Shown here: positions 11,640 through 22,000 of the stretch, one piece after another
Position numbering within the stretch: position 1 is the first letter of the stretch
How the letters are laid out: every line of letters starts with the position of its first letter
From: Diorhabda sublineata
Taxonomy: Eukaryota; Arthropoda; Insecta; Coleoptera; Chrysomelidae
Direction of reading: 5' to 3'
Assembly (NCBI RefSeq): GCF_026230105.1
Contig: NC_079484.1
Location: 6,091,805-6,155,804, forward strand
Length of the DNA stretch: 64,000 nucleotides
Made by a program: the position numbers and the translations under genes
The notes under the pieces: generated by a model
What the model was told of the DNA's origin: nothing
Databases searched by the model: none
What the model saw: only the letters and a program-made list of their open reading frames with translations

Positions 11640-12475
11640 AAAACTGGGAACATTACTTGATGATTGATGAAATCCATGTCTTTTTTCTTTGAGTATTTTC
11701 TCCAAAATTCCCTCAATTTCTTTTAATAGTTTGCTCCACGTGTAGTTTCTTTCTTATATTGACAACATCTTTGTTGATTTCGTTAATACAGATCTTCCTC
11801 TACTTCCGTTTCCTATTATTTCGGCGTCCAATCATTCTTCCTCATTTTTTCATTTCACATGTCTAGCCATCCTATATGTTGTTCTGCAGGTTTTTAATTT
11901 AATATTCTGTCTTTATGCTTCGTTTCTTATGAAGTCTAATCGAGTCTCATTCTCATTTTTTCTAAGGAATCCCATTTCCATTGTTTGCTGTCTCTTTTTC
12001 CTAAATGCATGCATATTTTTGAGGTTTGAGTGTATCTTTTCATACATCTGTTATTTTTTCATCTCTTACGTGGTCATGTCATAACTATCGTTTTTTCTCA
12101 ACATATTCAATAGCATTTTTACTCATGTTCATATGTCTACGTATCTTATTGTTAATTATTCTGTTGTCTCATAATTCTTCGTGTCTGTCTTAGTCTATTT
12201 TTGTTTTTTATTTGCATTGTTGCGTCCTTTGTGATGATATTTGAATAAATCTACCTATTTAATTTGCACGTTTTTATCTGCATCTAGGTTGTTTAATCCC
12301 AAATGTGTCATTGCTAGATTTTCTGTTTTTTTAACGTTTATTTCAAGACATACTTTTCCATACTCGTCCTTCAATTTCTTCACCATATAACCCAGATCCT
12401 CCGCATGCTGTATTATGCTTACACGGTCAAATTTAATGAGTGCAGGTGTTCATTTCTGACTAAAATGCTAATTTC
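11640..12475 (-). mobile_element. LINE RT C-terminal fossil (antisense)
   Basis: On the minus strand the frames read IIQHAEDLGYMVKKLKDEYG, then CLEINVKKTENL (the RT thumb block, usually GL.IN..KTE.M), then DLFKY (the FKYLG block). Further on they read QTMEMGFLRKNENETRLDFI and RMARHVK, matching the post-RT region (usual wording R.LR..RRDRIRNE..R and W.GHV.RM). The catalytic YADD box itself is reduced to HAED. Stops and shifts are frequent. It meets the plus-strand LINE tail at 11612, giving a tail-to-tail pair. Confidence 0.75.
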
Positions 12476-12639
12476 TTGTTGTGTGTATTAATATTTAAGA
12501 GAAATTCTACTCCAATTTTTTAAGAAGACCTTAAGTGATTCTATTTTCAAACTAATATCCTATTTTTCTTCCTGTTATAGTTCTTGGTTAATCTTTCTTT
12601 ATCATGACTGATTTGTTTTTTATCGAGTAAACCGAAAGG

Positions 12640-13035
12640 CTTGGCAACAAAGCCCTTCAAGTCAAACGTATACTCAAACAGACACAATCGCAATCAGGAA
12701 TGATGTGGTGTGGCAACGGTGTCGTCATAATGACTTCCATTCACACGTTCTACAATTCTTCATTTGCGTATTTCACTTGTCATTTGGGGTGTATTGTCAT
12801 CGGCTCGCCGAGACTGGTTGCCCTGATGATGGGCTGTTCGCACGCCATCCCATGGTCTACTCTAATTCTGCGGACAGAATACTTTTTGCAGGGTGGCTAT
12901 GTAGGCCTCGTTACGGGGCCATTATGTCATTAGGAGGATATAGTGAAGGGAATTGTATAGGGGTGCATATACGGGTGTCTTGGATTAGCAATATTTGGAG
13001 TGCGATTACAAATAGAAGTGGGTCTCGCCTAATAT
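12640..13035. other. GC-rich island of unknown origin
   Basis: This patch is clearly richer in G+C than its flanks. The plus strand holds two overlapping frames (12700-12933, 77 codons; 12705-13037, 110 codons). Neither shows a motif, signal peptide or domain I can name. The composition suggests a different origin from the flanks: a younger insertion, a host exon or a regulatory element. I saw no terminal repeats or splice sites that decide between these. Confidence 0.4.
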
Positions 13036-13039
13036 AACT

Positions 13040-14585
13040 ACAAGAATTAAACACTTAATGGCGTATCAAGAAAAATTAAAGTATTTAATATTATCGATAA
13101 AAATGTTATGTATCATCATAATTTCATATTTTGTCATTAATAATTTCTGTATTTTTGAACAATAAGAGAAACAGTTACCTAATAGTTTATTCTTAATTAT
13201 AAAATTATATAATTGTTTATCTAATATCATTTCAATCATCTCAATCGAAGGGCGGTGTGAATTTTATCAAGTGGAAAATAATTTTTGAGTATTTCTCAAC
13301 TTCACTTGTTGAGGAGTGTGAATTTATTTTGGTCAGATCAGGGACCTCGAAGAGGTTTTACTTTAAGATATAACCGTCACCCCAACTTCAGAACTAACCA
13401 AATTTAAAGTCATCTCCCCTGATAAATAAATCAACCAACACATCCATATGTGCTGCGACCAACGACAAACTTTCGAAGCACTCGTGGAGGTCTTCAAAAG
13501 CTGTCAAGCTGATATGGTTCATTGGATTATCTGGTGTCTAGAGAAATGATAGATTAGGGAACAGAGCTGTTACGAGTCCGCTACCAATGTTTCAATGTTC
13601 GTATCCAATGGGTTTTTCAAAGTTCTGATGAAAAGAAAATATGAAGAAAGCTTTCTGAATAGGTGGTTGGAAATCACAGGCATGCTACATATCAAAAGGT
13701 ATTGAGGGAGAGTTTCATCAAACTTACAAGAAACCAGCTAAGGCTGATCAGAAGATTGATAACTAACTTCCAAGATGCGGAGAAAACGAGGAAATTCCAT
13801 TCCACGGTTTCTTCAGTTGCGATTTCCACCGTTATGTTCAGAAGATATCTTGAGATTAAGCATCAAACTCAAGGACGCAAATCAAGTCCATCTATATTTC
13901 AATCTTCGTAATTATCCCATACAGCGCCTGTTGATAATCGCTGAAATGCTAAGTGAATTTCTCCGCCTTGATAAGAGCTTCATTAAATTGGTTATTTGAA
14001 CGAATGGACTTAACGAACGAATTTGGACTTAACTTGTTCAGCTGCTGATGAAGACTTGTATGGTATGATAATCGAAAAAGTTATTAGTAGTAAGTAGCTA
14101 TTTCGACATAACAATCCACAATATTACGGAGTTTCATAGAATAAAAACTCAAAAAAATGAGTTACTAACATGTATATCTTCAAGAAATTTTCACATGAAA
14201 GTTTTTCAATCTAACAGTTCAATATATAATCTTGGAAGAAGACTTTTATCTAATAGTTCCTAGCGTAAATGCGGTGATCGAATGATTCCATATCATCTCA
14301 GAACCTTGAGGTGTCTGATAAGACAGTCCACCAAGTGGAATATTACTTTGTGTATGGTGCGATCAGATAATAGAGATAATGTCGAAGAAAGGAAGAACGA
14401 ATAAAAAGAAGTTGATTAAAGACTATTAGCGCGAGGAAACGGAGAAAAAGAAATCAATTATTTATGATGTAACATGAAGTAACAACAAACATTGCTGGAA
14501 GTAAGGAAGAAATAAGAAAGAAATGATTGGGAAGTTAACGTGAGTTAGCAAAAATTCTCGCATCTATCTGTGTTTTATCAGCTGT
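13040..14585. other. No recognisable gene
   Basis: AT-rich at the left, more balanced between 13480 and 14000, where overlapping frames (13663-13911 and 13775-13999) exist on the plus strand. I could not tie them to any protein family. Nothing repeat-like is visible. Confidence 0.5.
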
Positions 14586-14589
14586 GATG

Positions 14590-14750
14590 AAACGTCGTTA
14601 TCTTTATACTGAAATCTCTGAAGACGTTAACTTCGTAATCGAAATGCGCGCCAGACAGCGTAATTGTTAGTGTTTGTGTAGTAATAGTGTAAACAGTGTG
14701 TTCAGTATGAATATCGCCAACGGTTCCAAAAATTCCAATTTAGTTACTAT
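14590..14750 (+). repeat. Dispersed repeat B with hammerhead-like core, copy 1
   Basis: It contains CTGAAGA, a short stem-loop region (GTTA-ACTTCG-TAAT), then CGAAATGCGCGCC, then AGACAG and GTGTAAACAGTGTGTTCAG. CUGANGA - helix - GAAA is the conserved core layout of hammerhead ribozymes. The near-palindrome after GAAA could be a very short helix III, and UCU before the core can pair with AGA after the putative cleavage triplet. The triplet reads GCC rather than NUH, so this copy is unlikely to cleave. Related copies lie at 29800, 34105 and (antisense, best match) 42350. The dispersed family is seen directly; the ribozyme reading is inference. Confidence 0.7.
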
Positions 14751-15253
14751 CCTCAATCGTCGTTTTGTGGACTCCTTCTAATTTTGTTTATTAGGACTTC
14801 TATTTCCTTCTGTTGTTGGTTATTTTTGAAGGTTTTTCCCGTGTTAAGTTTATCTGTTGCAGTTCTTCCTCTTAGCTCTTTTCCACTTTGTGCAGGTCTG
14901 CCTTTTCTTCCTTTGCCTGATGTATTATAATTCCATGATCTTCAAATATATTTTTTTTCTTCAATTATGTTTCTGTTGAAGAACGATTGAAATTTCTATA
15001 ACAGCTTTTTTTATATTTCCAAGTTCCTGCCTAAGTATAACAGAATAGATTTTTTCTGATTCTTCATGTCGGTGAAGCAATCGAAGACGGTGTTTTCGTA
15101 GCAATACCAACTGTCTTTGGCTTGTGATTGGTGAGATAATGTGAAAATTATGATGAATGTCAAAGATACAGCCCACGGGCCGCTTCCGGTGTGTCACAGA
15201 AAGACGAATCATGTTTTTTAGAGCTTTTGAACTTCATTCGATTCCTCTACGGA
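14751..15253. other. No recognisable gene
   Basis: A minus-strand frame of 83 codons (14961-15212) shows no family motif. The sequence from 14830 to 14930 read on the minus strand is Lys/Glu-rich and could be part of an old LINE, but I see no diagnostic block. Confidence 0.45.
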
Positions 15254-15655
15254 TGTGTTAAATACTCGTACTCTCAAGTCTACGGATGTTTATAAGTAAT
15301 TTCAAGGGCAGCGCGTGCCTAGACAAGCAAGAGATAAAGATAGTATCGCCATAACCATATAAAACAAGTGCGTCGGCGCGACGTGAGTCAGTTGAGTCGA
15401 GTAATCAAAGCGATACGGTTGGAAAAGGATTTTAATTGTACTGCGAAGTAATGATTGTGAAGGTATTGTGCATTTCTTTTGGCATAATGTCGCATAACGT
15501 CAAGTTGATTTTTAATTTTTTTTTAATTGAGTCATGTTATGTACGTCACTGTATTGAAATATACATTAAAGAGAGAAATTAACAAAAAAATTGTTGGCCT
15601 GGTACAACGGCGAAGGCGCATAATTGGTGGGCGCAATACAAGATTAATTTGTGGC
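15254..15655 (+). repeat. Possible LTR with primer-binding-like site
   Basis: The segment begins TGTGTTAAATAC, has a TATAAAA-like promoter at about 15358 followed by a GC-rich GTGCGTCGGCGCGACG stretch and AGTCAGTTGAGTCG, and ends near AAGATTAATT. It is followed at about 15651 by TGGCAGCGACGG, which has the form of a tRNA-primed primer-binding site (TGG plus a GC-rich tRNA 3' complement). This organisation resembles a retrotransposon LTR plus leader. No second copy or adjacent gag is visible and the exact ends are uncertain, so this is tentative. Confidence 0.35.
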
Positions 15656-15659
15656 AGCG

Positions 15660-16290
15660 ACGGAGTAAATAGGGTCCATAATCTTAATTAAAAAGTAAAT
15701 GAGTTTTTACCATCGTAATAATAGCGAAACCTTATTTATTTTGTATACACAAAATTTAATTAATAATTACAGTTGGAAATAACGCCGCCTTCAGATAATA
15801 TGGTTTAAGAATATTATAAAATTTATACATTGGCGCACATAATTATAGTTAATTTAAAAAAAATCGAGTTGCAATAGTCGAATTTTTGTGATATAAGATT
15901 AAATATCTCTTGTGGATAAATTTTAAATACATTATGTGACCAGAAGCACCAAGATATGGTTAAGATCAAGCTTGGAGGCGACTCTATGTATATAGTTTGA
16001 TAAATATCTTGAAAAAGTATGCATAATAAACGAAATTCTCTCAATACTATTAAAAACAAGTGACCCAAGTTTCCACAATGTCGTCTTGGCCTCAATAGAC
16101 GAAGCAAGGATAGAAAAGCCTTGGAAGATGCTTTAAAGAAGCTGAAATGTGAAAGCAGGGTAGTAAGATTGGACAATTCTTACAAAGCTGATTATTACTA
16201 AACGATATCAGTGACTGATACACATACATTAAGAATATATCAGGGAATTGTAATGTTCCTTTTCTTTTTATTACCCCACACTTGACACCA
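15660..16290. other. Unassigned, with one 117-codon minus frame
   Basis: The minus-strand frame 15823-16176 is rich in Leu/Phe/Ile and looks like the shadow of AT-rich DNA. The plus strand of the same stretch contains a short readable piece (VVLASIDEARIEKPWK) that I could not place. At 16250-16290 lies the leader of the minus-strand LTR element. Confidence 0.45.
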
Positions 16291-16291
16291 A

Positions 16292-16737
16292 TGTAATTTT
16301 TCTTATTTATTTAAACGGTTTTTATCAGTGGGGTTCATATAGACACTAACAATATTCACTATCCACTAAACAATGCTCTAACACTTATCACTAAACGCTT
16401 ATATAATTCTTAACATACTAATTTATTTAAACACACCGTTTACTTTACTATCCCGTGGTGTTCGGGATGATATCAGATTATTTACTGACTACTTAGGCTT
16501 CTAGAGACTTTAATCATAAATAAATAAGAACGCCTTCTTTCTTCAATAAAAACGGCCCCCACTCACTGTAAATAAGTTGTTAACACAATATAAAGAAATT
16601 ACGGCGGAATATAAAAATCATAATGTAAATGGTCCGTCCGGGAATTTCACCCGGCGCATCCTCCAAACATCAGATTAAAACAACATAATAGAACAGGACC
16701 GGCTTCATGGTCTACGTCAGTGGACGAATTCGTAACA
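16292..16737 (-). repeat. LTR of a Ty3/Gypsy-like retrotransposon
   Basis: On the minus strand the LTR starts TGTTACG and ends AAAATTACA (446 bp). One base further on is TGGTGTCAAGTGTGGGG, a typical primer-binding site form in insect Gypsy-group elements. Inside are a TATA-like ATTATATAAG and AATAAA-type signals in the order expected for U3-R-U5. Only the first ~40 bp of leader follow before the sequence becomes unrecognisable, so the copy is a truncated element. A diverged relative of this LTR lies at 51141-51510. Confidence 0.72.
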
Positions 16738-16739
16738 GT

Positions 16740-18125
16740 ATGTAAACCTGAGTCATAGAATGGGATATAAGAAGAAAAGAAAAGTCGGGATAAATTGGAA
16801 TTCATATGTAGGAATAAAAAAATATGAGTCTTGCATGCTTCCAGTGAAGATAAATGATTTGAAGACAAAGAAAGTATTGAATCACGCAAAGTGCGATAAA
16901 GAAAATAATGTGTAGTGTAAATTTACAGGACCGTATTGAAAATATTTGGAAGGAAGCCTCAATATGGAAGATATACAACAGGTGTAGGAACATTTCACCT
17001 TTTCATTATATTATATGATTAAATGTTATAAAATTCAAACAAGCTTTTTTATTAGTTTTAATTCGAAGTGTATATGTAACTTTACCATTATATCCTTGCA
17101 GAATTGCCATGATTGCAAATAAGAAAATAGTTTCAATTGATTTTCAACAACTTCATACGATCAGAATAAGTCAAAATTTTCGACACCTCGTTCTTTTTAT
17201 AATTATAATTTATTTTGACTTAGAGGCTTCACCTCATCTTCATTCTAAACCAAAAATTAAATCCAGAAATATAAAATGAAGCATTATTTAGATAGTTTTG
17301 ATCCACTTTGTGTTGAGAAATCGTAGCTATATTATTTTTCGTGTTTACTTAGTGACTGTGAAATAATCTCTACCTTGTCCGAAAGTTTAAAAGGATCATA
17401 CAAATGAATACAACATTCATCAACCTCTTTTTCAAATTCTACAAAATAAATATCATTCTCCAGCAACCCAGTTTATCAGGACGGAGTAACGTATTGTAAT
17501 GGAAGAAAATCCACCTACGCCACCCCTGGGAACTCGTCCACAAATCGATCGAGAGCATAATTAAGCGTCAAATGCAATTTGGTATATTTGACAGCTAATT
17601 AAAAATCCGATATCACGGGAAAATTATTACCATTGCTTAACTCCTCTTTCTAATAAGATTAATTGGTTTTTGTGTGGGTAAGGCTTGCTCTGTTCTAGGA
17701 CACAATTATATCTTTCGGTTGTTTTACCACATAATTATACCGTTAGTGTCAACAAGTAGAACGCGGTGGCTACTAAAAATAACATTTTTCAATTACTGAA
17801 ATAAATTGAATATATCGTATTCACTATTATACTTTCAGGATCATTGAAATATTGCCAGTTTGAAGTTGTAAAGTTACAAGCTTACAATTTAGATTCCACC
17901 AAGACTCATCGAGTTTTTAATTATTACGTAACATTCTAAATCCCGTACAGAACGTATCTACTTTATTCAATTCTATGAAGAAGTAATAATTTGTTGTGTT
18001 TGTAAACGAACATCGACGTTTTCTTGTTTCAACTAGTCAATCGTCAGCTGTGTCTCTAGATCCAGCCCGCCTTTCCCAAAATGCTTCAGTCGAAGAACTA
18101 TACCTTCCACTAAGTCTCCCATAAT
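16740..18125. other. No recognisable gene
   Basis: AT-rich DNA without motif, tandem repeat or terminal repeat that I can see. Short open frames are random in composition. Confidence 0.6.
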
Positions 18126-18129
18126 CTCT

Positions 18130-18590
18130 TTAGATGAGGTCATCAGTATTTTATGCTGCTAGCTTCCCTTCTTTCTTCCAAGAGTAAAAGTGTTCGGCTA
18201 TCCTCTTCTTTTCTTTCTTGCAATTCACTAAATTCTTCTTTTTTTTTCTTCGGTATTGACGTTTGCGTTGGGCGTGTCCTTAAAGAGAGGAAACAATTGC
18301 TAAAGCTGTCCGTATTTCTCATATTGGCAGGGTCTTCAATAGGAGGTCCTTCTCCTTATCTTTATTGCTCGTCGTAATCCAGCCTCGATGTCTGAGACAG
18401 TCTTTTGTCGTGCAGTCCCTTTCACTCAGAGCTGTGGTAGGTCCTACGCTATTCAGATCTTCTTCTCGCGATTCCGTTCATAGTTTCTATCTTTTGTTGT
18501 TGAAATTCTCGGTAGATTTACCAAATGGCGTATATTGCTGGGATTTGGATGATTTTTTTATGCCCTTCTAGCTTATTACAACAGAAACAT
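18130..18590 (-). other. Possible retroelement gag remnant
   Basis: On the minus strand from about 18588 a frame reads LQCFCCNKLEGHKK, loosely like the CCHC zinc knuckle of LINE ORF1 or retrotransposon Gag (C-x2-C-x4-H-x4-C), but with one extra residue and the last Cys missing. Arg/Lys-rich frames follow. At 18130-18060 another frame reads VLRLKHFGKGGLDLET. The composition is more GC-rich than the flanks. The call is weak, because no second knuckle or other gag block is visible. Confidence 0.25.
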
Positions 18591-18599
18591 TGCAGCATT

Positions 18600-19058
18600 T
18601 CTACAGTTTTGAAAATCATCGTAGATATAATTAGTTTTAACTAATCTTGCCGTAGTTTTCCAGATGCAACCTTAAATTTGATGCATTATTAATCAACTTA
18701 TATTTACAACTTGTAATGAAAACATTATCCAGGATGTTTTTAACAACTTAAGTCCAACTAAGCGCTTCATACTTTCTGAGGACAAAAAATTTATCTTTAA
18801 GAATGCCTATTTTCCGAAGTAAAAGTTGAAAATAATATTTAATATGCGTTTTACATGAAAAGTGAGGGTGTCAATTCCAAGCTCAGAGTCTAAGCTTTCC
18901 GATAGCTTGATTATAAATAGATAATGTAATTGGGATACAGCTACGACTTCAAAAAACTTCGTTGCGAAATGAAAAATTCTGTTGTTCCGGAGGCATTTTT
19001 ACAAAATCTTACAAAGGACATTGTACATAAATATTTCTTTTCCACGTAGAGATTATCT
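18600..19058. other. Left flank of the tandem array
   Basis: Ordinary AT-rich DNA with no motif. The array does not start cleanly: its first unit is the most diverged and its first ~20 bases are decayed. Confidence 0.6.
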
Positions 19059-22000
19059 CAAAAGATAATCACTAGATGGATAATTTTGGATCCTTTTTTC
19101 CGTAGCCAACCATTTCTTATTTAAAACTAATAAAAAAATTGTTTTACGGTGTCGTTTCCAAAAAAAATTGATTTCAAAATGAACCCTACGCCTTGAAAAA
19201 CACAGTGTACATCGGTGCTTGTCTCTATGATGATTTTCAACGAAGTTATTTCCCGTACCGTACATTTGTATAGGAAATTTTATAAACTTCAATTATATAT
19301 GTATAGTTTCTTTCTAAGTTGTACTGAGTGTGTTAATTTACAGCCTACTACAAACAAATCGCACCTCTGGTTATTTTTTGCCTCTGCTTCCTGTACTATT
19401 ATCGTGGAATTGTCTATTTAATACTAATTAATGAGTCACAAGATGGATTAAATAATTTTGGATCGTTTTCTGTGTAGCCAACAATTCCTTACTTAAAACC
19501 AATAAAAAAATAGTTTTATGGTGTTGTTTCCAAAAAACTTTGTTTGGAAAATGTGCCCTACGCTTTGAAAAACACAGTGTACATCGGTGCTTGTCTCTAT
19601 GATGATTTTCAACGAAGTTATTTCCCGTACCGTACATTTTTATGAGAAATTTTATAAACTTCAATTATATAGAAATAGTTTCTTTCTAAGTTCTACTGAG
19701 TGTGTTAATGTACAGCGTACTACAAACAAATCGCACCTCTGGTTATTTTTTGCCTCTGTTGCCTGTACTATTATCGTAGAATTGTCTACTTAATACTAAT
19801 TAATGAGTCACAAGATGGATGAAATAATTTTGGATCCTTTTCTTTGTAGCCAACCATTGAAACCAATAAAAAATAGTTTTATGGTGTTGTTTCCAAAAAA
19901 CTTTGTTTGGAAAATGTGCCCTACGCTTTGAAAAACACAGTATATATCGGTGCTGGTCTCTGTGATGATTTTCAACGAAGTTTTTTCCCGTACCGCTTTC
20001 AATGGCGTTTTTTGAGAAAACGATTAATTGTACCCAAAAAGGACAAGACAACATTTTTATGAGAAATTTTATAAACTTCAATTATATATGTATAGTTTCT
20101 TTCTAAGTTGTACTGAGTGTGTTAATTTACAGCCTACTACAAACAAATCGCACCTCTGGTTATTTTTTGCCTCTGCTTCCTGTACTATTATCGTGGAATT
20201 GTCTATTTAATACTAATTAATGAGTCACAAGATGGATTAAATAATTTTGGATCGTTTTCTTTGTAGCTAACAATTCCTTACTTAAAACCAATAAAAAAAT
20301 AGTTTTATGGTGTTGTTTCCAAAAAACTTTGTTTGGAAAATGTGCCCTACGCTTTGAAAAACACAGTGTATATCGGTGCTTGTCTCTATGATGATTTTCA
20401 ACGAAGTTATTTCCCGTACCGTACATTTTTATGAGAAATTTTATAAACTTCAATTATATATGTATAGTTTCTTTCTAAGTTGTACTGAGTGTGTTAATTT
20501 ACAGCGTAATAGAAACAAATCACACCTCTGGTTATTTTTTGCCTCTGCTTCCTGTACTATTATCGTGGAATTGTCTATTTAATACTAATTAATGAGTCAC
20601 AAGATGGATTAAATAATTTTGGATCGTTTTCTTTGTAGCCAACAATTCCTTACTTAAAACCAATAAAAAAATAGTTTTATGGTGTTGTTTCCAAAAAACT
20701 TTGTTTGGAAAATGTGCCCTACGCTTTGAAAAACACAGTGTACATCGGTGCTTGTCTCTATGATGATTTTCAACGAAGTTATTTCCCGTACCGTACATTT
20801 TTATGAGAAATTTTATAAACTTCAATTATATATGTATAGTTTCTTTCTAAGTTGTACTGAGTGTGTTAATTTACAGCGTAATAGAAACAAATCACACCTC
20901 TGGTTATTTTTTGCCTCTGCTTCCTGTACTATTATCGTGGAATTGTCTATTTAATACTAATTAATGAGTCACAAGATGGATTAAATAATTTTGGATCGTT
21001 TTCTTTGTAGCCAACAATTCCTTACTTAAAACCAATAAAAAAATAGTTTTATGGTGTTGTTTCCAAAAAACTTTGTTTGGAAAATGTGCCCTACGCTTTG
21101 AAAAACACAGTGTACATCGGTGCTTGTCTCTATGATGATTTTCAACGAAGTTATTTCCCGTACCGTACATTTTTATGAGAAATTTTATAAACTTCAATTA
21201 TATATGTATAGTTTCTTTCTAAGTTGTACTGAGTGTGTTAATTTACAGCCTACTACAAACAAATCGCACCTCTGTTTATTTTTTGCCTCTGCTTCCTGTA
21301 CTATTATCGTGGAATTGTCTATTTAATACTAATTAATGAGTCACAAGATGGATTAAATAATTTTGGATCGTTTTCTTTGTAGCCAACAATTCCTTACTTA
21401 AAACCAATAAAAAAATAGTTTTATGGTGTTGTTTCCAAAAAACTTTGTTTGGAAAATGTGCCCTACGCTTTGAAAAACACAGTGTACATCGGTGCTTGTC
21501 TCTATGATGATTTTCAAAGTTATTTCCCGTACCGTACATTTGTATAGGAAATTTTATAAACTTCAATTATATAGAAATAGTTTCTTTCTAAGTTCTACTG
21601 AGTGTGTTAATGTACAGCGTACTACAAACAAATCGCACCTCTGGTTATTTTTTGCCTCTGTTTCCTGTACTATTATCGTAGAATTGTCTACTTAATACTA
21701 ATTAATGAGTCACAAGATGGATGAAATAATTTTGGATCCTTTTCTTTGTAGCCAACCATTGAAACCAATAAAAAATAGTTTTATGGTGTTGTTTCCAAAA
21801 AACTTTGTTTGGAAAATGTGCCCTACGCTTTGAAAAACACAGTATATATCGGTGCTGGTCTCTGTGATGATTTTCAACGAAGTTTTTTCCCGTACCGCTT
21901 TCAATGGCGTTTTTTGAGAAAACGATTAATTGTACCCAAAAAGGACAAGACAACATTTTTATGAGAAATTTTATAAACTTCAATTATATATGTATAGTTT

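Noticed and set aside
12640..13035. Host membrane protein in the GC-rich island
   Set aside because: Two overlapping frames look equally coding-like, neither shows a signal peptide or family motif, and there are no clear splice sites.
14041..14080. Hammerhead core CTGATGAAG...CGAAAA near 14043
   Set aside because: CTGATGA and GAAA are present, but the sequence between them does not fold into a convincing helix II and there is no plausible helix III or repeat copy, unlike repeat B.
15823..16176. 117-codon minus-strand gene
   Set aside because: Leu/Phe/Ile-rich, no motif, and located next to an LTR leader without matching any gag block.
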